A stretch of DNA of 64,000 nucleotides from a bacterium (GTDB lineage: Bacteria; Desulfobacterota; Desulfocorpusculales; Desulfocorpusculum): contig JBBFLE010000002.1 in the NCBI GenBank assembly GCA_037481695.1, positions 204,661 to 268,660 on the forward strand. The letters run 5' to 3'. Below, piece by piece: positions 45,937-55,357 of the stretch (its first letter is position 1; the number at the start of each line of letters is the position of its first letter). The translations under genes and the position numbers were made by a program. The notes beneath the pieces were generated by a model that saw nothing but the letters and a program-made list of their open reading frames with translations, was not told the DNA's origin and did no database searches.

Positions 45937-46509
45937 ATGATTAAGCTCTTGGCCGTGCAGGGTAGTCCTCGAAAGGGCGGTAACACAGAGATCCTGCTGG
46001 AGAAGGCCATAGAAGGGGCTTTGGCCGCTGGTGCCCAGGTCAAGAAGGTTGAGCTTAGGCTGCTTCATATAACACCTTGCCTTGAAATCTATGAATGTAA
46101 GAAAACCGGGCTTTGCCCCATCCAAGACGACATGACTCCGCTTTACTCGGAGATAGACTCTTCTAACAGACTCATTCTGGCCTCGCCCATATTCTTTTAC
46201 AGTGTCACAGCCCATGCCAAGGCTTTTATAGACAGGTGCCAGGCCGGATGGGCCCGCAGATATGTTCTTGGCAGGCGTGTGGAGTCCCCTGTGGCAAGAA
46301 AGGGCGCCTTCATATCTGTGGGAGCCACCAGGGGCAAGAAGCTCTTTGAGGGTGTGAAGCTAACCGTCAAGTATTTCTTCGACGCACTGGACATGGAGTA
46401 TGCCGAGGAATTGCTGGTGAGAGGGGTGGACGAGAAAGGTGAGATCCTCAATTATCCTGAGCACCTTCAGGCGGCTTACGAGCTGGGAAGGCGCATGGGC
46501 ACTCCCTGA
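45937..46509 (+). CDS. NADPH-dependent FMN reductase / flavodoxin-fold iron-sulfur flavoprotein-like
   Basis: This 190-residue flavodoxin-fold protein begins LLAVQGSPRKGGNTEILL, the FMN phosphate loop. It then carries the Cys motif region CLEIYECKKTGLCPIQDDM, seen in iron-sulfur flavoproteins and multimeric flavodoxin reductases; one Cys of the usual CxxCxxC pattern appears missing. ASPIFFYSVTAHAKAFIDR is the flavin-contacting segment. It probably transfers electrons to a quinone, metal or redox partner. GGAGG precedes the ATG. It starts 96 nt after the selenothioredoxin gene and heads a run of DUF2889 and PHP genes. Confidence 0.87.
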   Translation: MIKLLAVQGSPRKGGNTEILLEKAIEGALAAGAQVKKVELRLLHITPCLEIYECKKTGLCPIQDDMTPLYSEIDSSNRLILASPIFFYSVTAHAKAFIDRCQAGWARRYVLGRRVESPVARKGAFISVGATRGKKLFEGVKLTVKYFFDALDMEYAEELLVRGVDEKGEILNYPEHLQAAYELGRRMGTP

Positions 46510-46524
46510 ACAAGAGGTTTCATA

Positions 46525-47010
46525 ATGATCTTGAGCTTCCTCAGGAACAAGGTGATGGACGTGAGCCAGGAAAAAGACGGCTCTCTTAGGGTTTCCTGGA
46601 GACTTACGGACACCTTTTGGGATGCAGCTCTGGAGATAGTTGTAACACTGCCTGATCTCGAGATAAGAGCCGCATCAGGCACCATCCGTAGATCTCCCTA
46701 CAAGCAGTGCAGTTCTGCTCCAGAGCTGCTTTCAAGGGTTGTGGGAGTAAGAGTGGGAGCAGGGTTGAGAAAAATAGTGGAGGGGTTAGTGGGAGGCCCC
46801 TCGGGCTGCCCGGAGCTGGCAGAAGGGGTCTTGGAATGCTGTAATGCCGTGATACTGCACTTTACCGTGCCCCAGCTCCAGGCCACTGAGACAGGTACAG
46901 AGGAGCAAAAAAGGGAGAGCTTCCAGGCCATGCTAAGACTCAATCCCCGCCTGGTGAGAAGCTGTGTGGCCTTTGCCGAGGACAGTCCACTGATGCAAGG
47001 TCTTGTTTGA
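46525..47010 (+). CDS. DUF2889-family protein (first of two)
   Basis: This 161-residue protein of the DUF2889 type has an N-terminal beta part (LRVSWRLTDTFWDAALEIVVTLPDLEI) and the family Cys motif in GPSGCPELAEGVLECCNAV. It is probably cytoplasmic: no signal peptide. GAGGT lies 7 nt before the ATG, 15 nt after the flavoprotein stop, so the two are co-transcribed. The function of the family is unknown. Confidence 0.8.
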   Translation: MILSFLRNKVMDVSQEKDGSLRVSWRLTDTFWDAALEIVVTLPDLEIRAASGTIRRSPYKQCSSAPELLSRVVGVRVGAGLRKIVEGLVGGPSGCPELAEGVLECCNAVILHFTVPQLQATETGTEEQKRESFQAMLRLNPRLVRSCVAFAEDSPLMQGLV

Positions 47011-47089
47011 ATGGGCGTTTGTTTTCTTGGTCCAGTCCCAAGGCGGCAAGCCAGGGCGACTTTGACTTGATCCCAAAGGAGACACCCGG

Positions 47090-47545
47090 ATGATCTCTTT
47101 TAGCAGAACCATGCTCGTGGGAGCCGAATTCCCTCAAGAGGATCTGGTTCGCTTTCACGGAATGCTTGAAGACCGCATATATGCCATGGAAATTCTCATG
47201 GATGTGCGCATATCGGACGGTGTGGTCCAGGCCATTCGAGGCCGGATGAAGAGATTTACGACTCCTGTGTGCCCCAAGGCAGAGGACATATTACAAGTGG
47301 CAGTGGGGATGTCCTTGAGGGAACCAGGCTGGATCTCCAGAATCAATAAGGAAGTGGGCCGAAAGGGCTGCCAGCATTTTGCCGAGATATTGGTGGAGTG
47401 CGGCAGATGCCTGGATGCGGCCTGCATGGCCCATGATGTGTTTGCCAAGATCAAGGAGACTCCGGATGTTGACCCCTCATGGCTGGCTCAGGCTTATAGC
47501 GCTTCCCACCCAGAGCTTTCTGGCAGATGTATGGCCTCACCATAA
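47090..47545 (+). CDS. DUF2889-family protein (second of two)
   Basis: This 151-residue paralogue of the preceding gene has FHGMLEDRIYAMEILMDVRISDGVVQ at the N-terminus and RKGCQHFAEILVECGRCLDAA at the Cys motif. The GC-x(2,3)-[LF]AE-x(2-4)-EC pattern matches that of its neighbour, though overall similarity is modest, which suggests an old duplication or a heteromeric pair. AAGGAG precedes the ATG. It is followed closely by a PHP gene. Confidence 0.8.
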   Translation: MISFSRTMLVGAEFPQEDLVRFHGMLEDRIYAMEILMDVRISDGVVQAIRGRMKRFTTPVCPKAEDILQVAVGMSLREPGWISRINKEVGRKGCQHFAEILVECGRCLDAACMAHDVFAKIKETPDVDPSWLAQAYSASHPELSGRCMASP

Positions 47546-47566
47546 AACTCCATCGTGGGTTTCAGC

Positions 47567-48196
47567 ATGCGAATAGACCTTCATGTGCACACATCCCCAA
47601 GATCTCAGTGCAGCTCCATAGACCCAATACAGCTCATGGAAAGAGCCCAAAGTATTGGGCTTCAAGGCGTTTGTCTCACAGAACATGGAATCATGTGGGA
47701 CAAACAAGAAGTGGAAGAGCTGCAAAGGACTCATGAAAATGTGCGCATATTGCGTGGAATGGAGGTAACCACCAACCAAGGAGATGTGCTTGTATTCGGG
47801 CTCTCGAGGGACATAAAGAACATAGTGCCCATAGAGGAACTCAGAAGGGAGGTCCTGGCTGCAGGGGGCTTCATGGTGGCGGCTCACCCCTTCAGGGGAT
47901 TTCTTCTTTTTGGAATAACTCAACTTCAGGTAAGCCCGGAGCAGGCCTGCCGCAGACCCTTGTTTCAAAATGTGGATGGAGTGGAGATAGGAAACTGCAA
48001 GGTCACCCAACCCGAAAACGAAATGGCAAGACAGGTGGCCCTGAGGCTGGGCCTGGCAAAAGTCGCGGGAAGCGACGCGCATAGTTTGGAAGAGCTGGGA
48101 AGATGGGTAACCGTATTTCAGAGGGAAATAAGAAATGAATTAGAACTGGTGGAGGAGTTGCGTCAGGGACGATTTTCGGTGGAGCAGGCTCTGTAA
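47567..48196 (+). CDS. PHP-domain protein (DNA-polymerase-III-alpha-like phosphoesterase domain)
   Basis: This 209-residue PHP-fold protein has metal-binding motifs DLHVHTSPRSQ, CLTEHGIMW, GMEVTT, AAHPFRGF and the C-terminal GSDAHSLEELGRW. It is shorter than, and different from, the PHP protein at 29880. Members of this short group are probably metal-dependent phosphoesterases with unknown substrates. The ribosome site before 47567 is weak. It ends the run of flavoprotein and DUF2889 genes. The 262 nt that follow (to 48458) show no convincing gene. Confidence 0.88.
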   Translation: MRIDLHVHTSPRSQCSSIDPIQLMERAQSIGLQGVCLTEHGIMWDKQEVEELQRTHENVRILRGMEVTTNQGDVLVFGLSRDIKNIVPIEELRREVLAAGGFMVAAHPFRGFLLFGITQLQVSPEQACRRPLFQNVDGVEIGNCKVTQPENEMARQVALRLGLAKVAGSDAHSLEELGRWVTVFQREIRNELELVEELRQGRFSVEQAL

Positions 48197-48458
48197 AGGG
48201 GCTGATTGAATCTTCGTGCTATTCTGGAGCTGGAAAGGCTCAAGAACACCGCCAAAGCCGGAAAAATGGGAAATGACTCTTTTGGCCCGAATTATTGAGG
48301 ATTACTGGATGATTCCGCCTGATTTTCCCTATCGGGTCCTTTTCGCTGGTCTGGGCCTGAACATGGGTAAGTGCAGTGAATGGGCAGGGACATGCCCCCC
48401 AACCTCATCCATCATATGGAATCATCCAGCCTAGAAATATTGGATGTCTTCTTGTCCA

Positions 48459-49571
48459 TCAGCCACCCAATATTTTTGATATGAAAAGTACAGGCCTGTA
48501 TTGCCAACCGCTTGAGGTGATCACCTCCACGATGGGCCTTTCAAGCTCCCTTTTGTCAAATCTGTACTCGTAGACCTTTTCAAAACGAATCCTTCCTTCC
48601 CGGAAGGTAAAGCCGTACTGGGCCTCGTACTCCCACTGTGCCAGTGCCACTCCACGGAAGAAATATCCCATCATGGAAAATCCCAGTTCGAGGCCGTCCC
48701 CACTGGACCTGACGGACTTGCCTATGTCCAAGGCCCGGCAAATCTTCTCCTTATCTGACAGTCTGAGCTGTAAGGTCCTTACCTCCTTGACCTTGTTGAG
48801 GGTCATGATGCCTGCCCACTTGGCGTCTGCCAGGCGCCAGGTGGCCTCTAACTTATTGCCTTTTGCTTCCACCACCCTGAACGGGACGTCCTCTTCGTTT
48901 ATTGCCAAGAGCCTTCTTCTGAGCTCCTCTTCGCTTACGGGCTCGATCCCTGGCTTGGCTGGAACCCTCGTTGCCCAGCCTGTCACTCGATTCCAGAGGC
49001 GCAATTGTATTGCTGCGTAAAGAATTGCTAAAATGACCATGTGAGGAATATATGTCTTTGTCCCGAAAAAAGCTGTCAACCAATTGGCCTCTGGGTTGGG
49101 GCGCATGATCCCAGAGCCCTGTATAAGCTTTTCTGCTGAAACAGGGTCCTTGGCTTCAGCGTGAAGGATCACCCGACCTATGCGCTCCACCCTGCCAGCA
49201 ATCCCCTTTTTATGGAGCTCATATGAATGATAACCGGGGCCGCTAAACTGGCTTGTACCGGCCTCCTGTGCCACATTCTTGGAGTAGGTCTCAAAGGATT
49301 GTTTTGCCTGCTTTTCCCCCTCGCACAGGAAAGCCTTTATGGTGCCGCCCTCTTGACGCCCCATCACTGCGGCCACTGCGCCGGGGTAGTGGAATCTCTC
49401 TTTGACTGCAGCCTTTGGAAAGATGCCCGTCAGCTTGCCGGCCTCCATGTTATGGAGGATCTCCTGGTCCAGGATCAGCCTTGGTGGGGCCAAAATTGCT
49501 CCTAGAAACAAAAGTCCGCTTGGTGCCAGTACTGAAGCAAAGAAGTAAAAAAGAGCTATAAATACCCTCAT
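48459..49571 (-). CDS. Uncharacterised membrane-anchored protein
   Basis: I do not recognise this 370-residue protein. It has an N-terminal hydrophobic segment (IALFYFFASVLAPSGLLFLGAIL) and a second one near residue 175-192 (MVILAILYAAIQL). An extracytoplasmic loop of about 145 residues with one Cys lies between them. A C-terminal half of about 175 residues, predicted cytoplasmic, is rich in beta-strand-like segments (LEATWRLADAKWAGIMTLNKVKEVRTLQLRL, FRVVEAKGNK). It reads as a genuine coding region. It is a single gene on its strand with no functional context. Confidence 0.75.
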   Translation of the reverse strand: MRVFIALFYFFASVLAPSGLLFLGAILAPPRLILDQEILHNMEAGKLTGIFPKAAVKERFHYPGAVAAVMGRQEGGTIKAFLCEGEKQAKQSFETYSKNVAQEAGTSQFSGPGYHSYELHKKGIAGRVERIGRVILHAEAKDPVSAEKLIQGSGIMRPNPEANWLTAFFGTKTYIPHMVILAILYAAIQLRLWNRVTGWATRVPAKPGIEPVSEEELRRRLLAINEEDVPFRVVEAKGNKLEATWRLADAKWAGIMTLNKVKEVRTLQLRLSDKEKICRALDIGKSVRSSGDGLELGFSMMGYFFRGVALAQWEYEAQYGFTFREGRIRFEKVYEYRFDKRELERPIVEVITSSGWQYRPVLFISKILGG

Positions 49572-49742
49572 GCTCTCTCAATACCTCAAGTTAGCCTGAA
49601 ATACCACAAATGGCCTTCTTTGATTGGAGAAGAAGAAGAAGAAGTCTGTCAAAATCAAGAATCAGCTCCCTCCTCCCCAAGAGCACGCAAACCCCCAAAT
49701 ACCCACTCTATCTCCTCTTTTCATTTGCTCAAGGAGGTTTTC

Positions 49743-50147
49743 TTAGCGATCTAGCAAATCCAGCCAGTTTTCCAAGATTCTGAGCCTTTCCTTGGTAAGC
49801 TCCACCTGACATTCCATCAGCTCCAGCTTTCCCATGGATCCCTCTGAGAAGTAGCTGTAGCGAGCCCTGCACTCCTCATCGCGAAAACTGATCCATGCCT
49901 TCTGGGCTTTTACGAACAGATCCCGAACATTGGCCTTGCGGTCTTGGGAGGTCTGTTTTGCCGAAGGGCCCAGCTGATCCAGGATACGCCTGTAAAGGTG
50001 GTTCAATTTGGAGTCCAGTTCCTTGTATTTCTTTTCCAGACATTCCAAGATCTCAAGGGTGTTACCATCGCAGTCCGACCCCAGGGCTCCTCCCCAAGGT
50101 ACCAACAGCAAGAGACCCAAACCCGCAGCCAACACAAAGGCCCCCAT
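49743..50147 (-). CDS. LprI-type (lysozyme inhibitor-like) secreted protein
   Basis: This 134-residue protein has a hydrophobic signal sequence (MGAFVLAAGLGLLLLVPWGGALG) followed by a PF07007-like domain. The domain shows the typical Cys and helix pattern: SDCDGNTLEILECLEKKYKELDSKLNHLYRR, then VKAQKAWISFRDEECRARYSYFSEGS and MECQVELTKERLRILE, with four cysteines. Family members are periplasmic or lipoprotein; some inhibit lysozyme. The start at 50147 is chosen because the signal sequence begins there; no good ribosome site is present. The open frame upstream to 50330 is not protein-like. Confidence 0.82.
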   Translation of the reverse strand: MGAFVLAAGLGLLLLVPWGGALGSDCDGNTLEILECLEKKYKELDSKLNHLYRRILDQLGPSAKQTSQDRKANVRDLFVKAQKAWISFRDEECRARYSYFSEGSMGKLELMECQVELTKERLRILENWLDLLDR

Positions 50148-50609
50148 GAGAGATGAATCCCATGCTTTGTTACTCTTTAGAGCCTGCAATGGATATCCTT
50201 TCCTGGCAGTGGAAGCCGGCCCCAAGGCCAAAAGAAAACTGGGCATCCCTGTAGCAGACATCGAGTGTGTACAGCCCGGAACTCGCCAATTATCCTTGAG
50301 GGCCAGGGGGGATGTCAACCTTTGGCTCAAAGAGATGTGCCATTTCTTTCGGCCAGCAAAGCCCCAGGCGCCAAGACCGATTGAGCAAGAAACATTCTAG
50401 AGGTTACAGACCCGCATTACTGAGGATAGGTAAACACTACCAGCCAAGTTCACGACATCTTAGGACAAGATCATTTGTGCTCAAATCTTGGCAACCAATC
50501 TGACAATAGAGATCCCTTTGGGCCGGATAGGGCAGCGCATTGACTTCCCACTGTTTTGCCCCATAATCTTCTGCAAGGTCTTTGTTCCCGAAAGAGAGGT
50601 ATGTAAATC
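50148..50609. other. Divergent intergenic region between the LprI-type gene and the acyl-CoA synthetase gene
   Basis: This stretch of about 460 bases should contain two promoters. I see no RNA gene, strong hairpin or clear -35/-10. The ribosome site GAGAGGT just before 50610 serves the downstream gene. Confidence 0.35.
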
Positions 50610-51995
50610 ATGGTGAATCTGGAAGAGGTCTTGGGCGCCAAGAGCGTTGCAGTCATAGGTGCATCCAGGGATCCATCCAAGCCTGGAGCCATGCTTCTGG
50701 AGGTTCTCAAGAATACTGGTTTCAAAGGTCCGGTGGCAGGGATAAATCCCCAAGGAGGAAGCGTAAACGGACTTAAGCTTTACCGTAGCCTGGAGGAAGT
50801 GCCTTTTCAGATCGATCTGGCCGTCATGCTAATCCCCCCTAGGTTTGTTCCCCAGGCGGTTTCGGCCTGTGCCCAAAAGGGGGTCAAGGGGGTTGTGATT
50901 TCTGCCGAAGGATTTGCCGAAGCAGGCCCCGAGGGAGCGCGCATCCAGGATGAGGTATACCGGATACTCCGCTCTTGCGGCATGAGGGGCTTCGGCCCCA
51001 ATACGCTGGGACTGGTGAATACCTCCACTGGACTCACAACCTCTTATTTCGCCACAGCCCGCATGCTCCAACCTGGCTCTGTGGGCTTTGCAGCCCAGTC
51101 GGGCATCTTCGTTGGGGCTCTGCTCAGATACCTTAGTTCCATGGAAGGGCTCAGGCTCTCCAAGGGAATAGGGTTGGGCAATAAGATGGATGTAAACGAG
51201 TGCGATGCCCTGGAATATCTGAACTCAGACAGTCAGACCCGCATCATAGGCATGTACCTGGAGGATGTGAGGGAGGGAAGGCGCTTCCTGGAAACAGCAC
51301 GGAGGGCTGTTGAGAACAAACCAGTGGTTCTTCTCAAGGGGGCCACAACTCCACAGGGGGCCATGGCCAGCAGTTCCCACACAGCCAGCCTGGCTGTGGA
51401 GGACAGGGTGATGGATGGGGCTCTTAGGCAGGCAGGAGTCATAAGAGTACAAAGCATAGAGGAACTCATAAGCTCCCTGAAGGGCTTTCTCAGCATGCCC
51501 CTTCCCAAGGGAGACAAAATAGCTCTTGTGACCTACAGCGGAGCCCAAGCCATCTTGAGCATAGACCAGGCCGCAAGGCAAGGGCTTCAGGTGGCCCGCT
51601 TCAGTGAAAGCACATTGCTTAGGTTGTCTCAAGTGATCGCCACAGCGGCCAAGGCAGCAAATCCTGTGGACCTGTTTCCAGACATGATGGTACATGGGTT
51701 TGAGCGCACCTCCACCACCATTCTTGAGGCCCTGTTGGAGGACGACGGAGTGCACTCTGTGGTTTTCATCTCTTTTGCTGTAGAGGGCCCAGAATCCTAT
51801 GGGCCCTTGGTAGAACTGATACGGGAAAGGAATACCAAGCCAGTGTTTTTCTCCCTCTTGGGGGCCAAAGAGCATCTGGAAGCATGCCGAGATTTCCTAG
51901 AAGGCCACGGGATCCCTTGCTTTGCCTATCCGGAGACGGCAGTCAAGGTGATTTCCCATATGCTCCGTTATGCCAGCCTACGTGAGGCTGCCTGA
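50610..51995 (+). CDS. ADP/GDP-forming acyl-CoA synthetase alpha subunit-like CoA-binding protein
   Basis: This 461-residue protein has the alpha-chain architecture of NDP-forming acetyl-CoA synthetases. The CoA-binding Rossmann domain comes first (SVAVIGASRDPSKPGAMLLEVLKN), then two ligase-CoA domains. H257 (SSSHTASLA) matches the phospho-His of the family and IGLGNKMDVNECDALEYL is conserved. The beta chain with the ATP-grasp domain is absent here, so a partner must be encoded elsewhere. Such enzymes make ATP from acyl-CoA in anaerobes and archaea. GAGAGGT lies upstream of the ATG. The helicase gene begins 3 nt after its stop. Confidence 0.93.
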   Translation: MVNLEEVLGAKSVAVIGASRDPSKPGAMLLEVLKNTGFKGPVAGINPQGGSVNGLKLYRSLEEVPFQIDLAVMLIPPRFVPQAVSACAQKGVKGVVISAEGFAEAGPEGARIQDEVYRILRSCGMRGFGPNTLGLVNTSTGLTTSYFATARMLQPGSVGFAAQSGIFVGALLRYLSSMEGLRLSKGIGLGNKMDVNECDALEYLNSDSQTRIIGMYLEDVREGRRFLETARRAVENKPVVLLKGATTPQGAMASSSHTASLAVEDRVMDGALRQAGVIRVQSIEELISSLKGFLSMPLPKGDKIALVTYSGAQAILSIDQAARQGLQVARFSESTLLRLSQVIATAAKAANPVDLFPDMMVHGFERTSTTILEALLEDDGVHSVVFISFAVEGPESYGPLVELIRERNTKPVFFSLLGAKEHLEACRDFLEGHGIPCFAYPETAVKVISHMLRYASLREAA

Positions 51996-51998
51996 GCC

Positions 51999-54944
51999 GT
52001 GGAAGACGTAAAGCAATTTGTGGAACGTCTCAAGGCCCACAGGGGTTTCTCGGCCAGTATAGCCCACCACAGGTATTTGCCGGCCCAAGCCCCTTGTTTC
52101 AAGAGACCTTGGGTTCTTCTAGACCATAGGCTGCAAAGGGCCCTGGCCGAAGAAGGAATTCGTGGCCTCTACACCCACCAGGCAGAAGCCCTGGAGAGAC
52201 TGTACAGAGGTGAAAACGTGGTGGTGGCCACCCCCACCGCAAGTGGGAAGACCCTCGTTTACACCCTGCCAGTGCTTCAGGCCATCCTGGAGGATCCTTT
52301 GGCCCGCGCCATGTATATATTCCCCTTGAAAGCCCTGGAACAGGACCAGCTAAGGGTGGCAAAAACATGGATAAGGGCTCTCGGGGCAAACCAAACCATT
52401 CGCACGGCTGTCTTTGACGGCGACACCCCTTCCACACAAAGAAAAAAACTCAAGGAATCGCCACCCCACATCCTTATCACCAATCCGGATATGGTGCACC
52501 TCTCTCTCCTGCCATTCCACGAGCAATGGAAGGAGTTCTTGGAAAACCTGAGGTTCGTGGTGCTAGACGAGCTTCACACTTATAAGGGCATATTTGGCTC
52601 CCACATAGTGCAGGTTTTAAGAAGGCTCAGAAGGCTGTGCCAGCTCTACGGATCCAAACCACAATTCATCACCTTGTCCGCAACCATAGCCAATCCAGGG
52701 CAGTTTGCAGAGGCCCTCACAGGACTGCCTTTCTCGGTGATTGAGCAAAGCGGAGCGCCCCAGGCCGGGAGACACGTGCTTTTCTTGAATCCTGTGGGAA
52801 GCCCATACACTATGGCTGTACAGCTTTTCCGCCTGGCCCTCCAGGAGGGCTTCAAGACCATAGCCTTCACACAAGCCCGCAAGATCACTGAGTTGATGCA
52901 CACCTGGCTCATACAGGACAAACCGGAGCTGGCCCAAAGGGTCAGCTCTTATAGGGCTGGCTTTCTGCCCGAAGAACGCCGGGACATCGAGCGCAAACTG
53001 GCTTCCGGAGAACTGTATGGAGTCATCACTACAAGCGCCCTGGAAATGGGAATAGACATCGGCGGGCTGGACGTGTGCATTTTGGTGGGCTACCCGGGCA
53101 CCATAGTGCAGACCTGGCAAAGGGGAGGCAGAGTGGGTAGAAATGACAGGGACTCCCTCTTGATATTGGTGGCCCAGCCTGATGCCTTGGACCAGTATTT
53201 CATGCGTCACCCCCATCGTTTCTTTGAAAGCGGGTATGAGAAAGCCGTGGTGGACCCAGGCAACAGGGTAGTGCTTAAGGGACACCTGATATGTGCTGCT
53301 TCGGAGTTGCCCTTGAGGGAAGAGGGGGATGTCTTTGACCTCAAAGGAGAACTCAAAGGCCTTCTTAGTCAGATGGAAAGGGAACACCTCCTGCTAAGAA
53401 GCGCTGAAGGCAGGCAATGGTACAGTACCAAGCGCAGACCCCAAAGGGAGGTAGACATCCGGGCCGCTGGCGAGACCTTCACCATACTGGAGGAAAAAAC
53501 CCGCAGGGTCGTGGGAAAAAACTCAGGCATACGAACTCTGACCGAGTGCCACCAGGGTGCCATCTACCTGCACCGGGCAGAGCACTACCTGGTCACAAGA
53601 CTGGAGCTGGAAACAAAGAACGTGAGGGTCAAGCCGGTTCGCACGTCTTACTATACAAGAGCCCGCTCAGAGAAAGAGACCGAGATCCTGGAGAGGCAAA
53701 GATCCAGGCCCATAGGGAACTTCGTTTTGCGCCAGGGCAGACTGAAGGTTACAGAGCATATCACCGGATATGAGAAAAGGCGCATCTCAGGCCAGGATCT
53801 CTTGAGCGTGCATCCTCTGGAGTTACCCCCTGTGGTCTTCGAAACCGTGGGGATCTGGCTGGAGATAGAGGATTTCATAAAGGAGGCCGTACAGAAGTCG
53901 GGCACCCATTTCATGGGAGGGATCCATGCCCTGGAACACGCCATCATAGCCCTTTTCCCTTTGTTTGCCTTGTGCGACAGGGAGGATGTAGGGGGAATAA
54001 GCATTCCCCTCCATCCCCAGCTGGGCAAGGCGGCCATCTTCGTATATGACGGGCACCCTGACGGAGTGGGGCTGGCCGAAAGGGCATACGATGTATTGGA
54101 AGAACTGCTGGATGCGGTGCTGTCAACCCTGGAAGGGTGTGACTGTGAGGAGGGATGTCCGGGCTGCATCCATTCCCCCAAGTGCGGCTCGGGAAACAAA
54201 CCTTTGGATAAACAGGCGGCTTTGCTCATATTGAAGGCTCTCATGGGGAAAGTCAGTCCCAAGGAGCTGGGAGTGGCATCATGTGTCGGAAATTCAGAGG
54301 AGGAAAATGCCCTGCCGGAGATCCAGGGAATCCCAACCCCCAGAAAAAACGCCCCCAGGGTTCTTTTCTTTGACCTGGAGACCCAGAAGACGGCCGAGGA
54401 TGTGGGAGGATGGTCCAACAAACACCTCATGAGGCTTTCGGTGGCAGTCATTTATGACACCAAGAACAAGGAATTCCGAAGCTTCCATGAAAGACAAGTA
54501 GGGGAGCTCGTAGCCATGCTCAAGCAAGGGGATCTGATAGTAGGTTTCAATATCAGATCCTTTGACTACAGGGTGCTTTCGGCATATACCGCCGAGGCAT
54601 TGGAGCAGCTTCCCACCTTCGACATACTGGATGATCTGAGGGGCCGGCTGGGCTTTAGGCTTAGCTTGGAGCACCTGGCATTTAATACTCTGGGTGAAAG
54701 AAAAAGCGCCGATGGCCTCCAGGCAGTGGATTGGTTTAAACAGGGTCGCATGGAAGAACTTGTGGCTTACTGCCGCAAGGATGTGGAGATCACCCGGGAT
54801 CTGTTCGAGTTTGGCTGCAGGGAGGGTTACCTGATCTACGAAACCAAAGAGGGCAGAAGGGTGAGGCTCCCTGTGGACTGGAATGTGGAAGCTATTTTGG
54901 AGAACCTCAAGGAGGCCTCAACATGGGGAAAAACAAGACAGTAG
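51999..54944 (+). CDS. MrfA-type helicase fused to an MrfB-like RNase H-fold exonuclease
   Basis: The 981-residue protein has an SF2 helicase core: Walker A ATPTASGKT (77-85), DELH box (about 190), VITTSALEMGIDIGG and QRGGRVGRND. An MrfA/Hrq1-type DUF1998 region with the CDCEEGCPGC...SPKCG cysteine cluster (C714-C729) follows. A C-terminal DnaQ/RNase H-like domain (about residues 785-945) completes it: FDLETQK, IVGFNIRSFDYRVL and YCRKDVEITRDLF supply the catalytic acids. In Bacillus subtilis MrfA (helicase) and MrfB (exonuclease) are separate and repair mitomycin C damage; here they are one polypeptide. It starts at GTG, probably coupled to the gene upstream. A lipoprotein gene overlaps its end by 22 nt. 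Confidence 0.92.
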   Translation: MEDVKQFVERLKAHRGFSASIAHHRYLPAQAPCFKRPWVLLDHRLQRALAEEGIRGLYTHQAEALERLYRGENVVVATPTASGKTLVYTLPVLQAILEDPLARAMYIFPLKALEQDQLRVAKTWIRALGANQTIRTAVFDGDTPSTQRKKLKESPPHILITNPDMVHLSLLPFHEQWKEFLENLRFVVLDELHTYKGIFGSHIVQVLRRLRRLCQLYGSKPQFITLSATIANPGQFAEALTGLPFSVIEQSGAPQAGRHVLFLNPVGSPYTMAVQLFRLALQEGFKTIAFTQARKITELMHTWLIQDKPELAQRVSSYRAGFLPEERRDIERKLASGELYGVITTSALEMGIDIGGLDVCILVGYPGTIVQTWQRGGRVGRNDRDSLLILVAQPDALDQYFMRHPHRFFESGYEKAVVDPGNRVVLKGHLICAASELPLREEGDVFDLKGELKGLLSQMEREHLLLRSAEGRQWYSTKRRPQREVDIRAAGETFTILEEKTRRVVGKNSGIRTLTECHQGAIYLHRAEHYLVTRLELETKNVRVKPVRTSYYTRARSEKETEILERQRSRPIGNFVLRQGRLKVTEHITGYEKRRISGQDLLSVHPLELPPVVFETVGIWLEIEDFIKEAVQKSGTHFMGGIHALEHAIIALFPLFALCDREDVGGISIPLHPQLGKAAIFVYDGHPDGVGLAERAYDVLEELLDAVLSTLEGCDCEEGCPGCIHSPKCGSGNKPLDKQAALLILKALMGKVSPKELGVASCVGNSEEENALPEIQGIPTPRKNAPRVLFFDLETQKTAEDVGGWSNKHLMRLSVAVIYDTKNKEFRSFHERQVGELVAMLKQGDLIVGFNIRSFDYRVLSAYTAEALEQLPTFDILDDLRGRLGFRLSLEHLAFNTLGERKSADGLQAVDWFKQGRMEELVAYCRKDVEITRDLFEFGCREGYLIYETKEGRRVRLPVDWNVEAILENLKEASTWGKTRQ

Positions 54945-55357
54945 GCTGGGCTGCTGCGCTCTTTTTGTTGATGGGAGGCTGTGCAGGCCTAGAACCAGTG
55001 AGCCAGAGGGACATGGAATCCAGAACATACGACGCTCCCTACGATATTGTCTTTAAGGCCGTGGTTTCGCTCTTGGAGCAAAAAGGCCACAGGCTGACCA
55101 GGCAGGACTTTCAACAGGGCCTGATAGATACAGAGCCCGTAGAGATCAAATACAGAAGGATCAAAATCTCGGCAGAGATCAAACCCTTGGGAAAACAGCG
55201 CACCGAAGTCAGGGCCAGGATAGATCTGGCAGAGCGCGGCTTGATGGGCAGCACATACAAGCCTGAGCCTGCAAAACTAACCATGTATGACGACCTCTTC
55301 ACAGAGATAGAGTTGCAGGTGTACAGGGAACATTTCCTCAAGATAGAACGCAAGTAG
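54923..55357 (+). CDS. Small lipoprotein (BamC/DUF4136-like alpha-beta fold)
   Basis: This 144-residue protein has a short signal ending in a lipobox-like MGGC, then a domain starting ESRTYDAPYDIVFKAVVSLLEQKGHRLTRQDFQQGLIDT. The pattern (one helix, then beta-hairpins) is that of many bacterial outer-membrane lipoproteins. I cannot assign a specific function. It overlaps the end of the helicase gene by 22 nt in another frame and ends just before a 10-bp inverted repeat. Confidence 0.8.
   Translation: MGKNKTVGWAAALFLLMGGCAGLEPVSQRDMESRTYDAPYDIVFKAVVSLLEQKGHRLTRQDFQQGLIDTEPVEIKYRRIKISAEIKPLGKQRTEVRARIDLAERGLMGSTYKPEPAKLTMYDDLFTEIELQVYREHFLKIERK

Noticed and set aside
49628-49644. A short GAA trinucleotide repeat upstream of the 48459 gene
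   Set aside because: About five units only; no sign of a phase-variation role.
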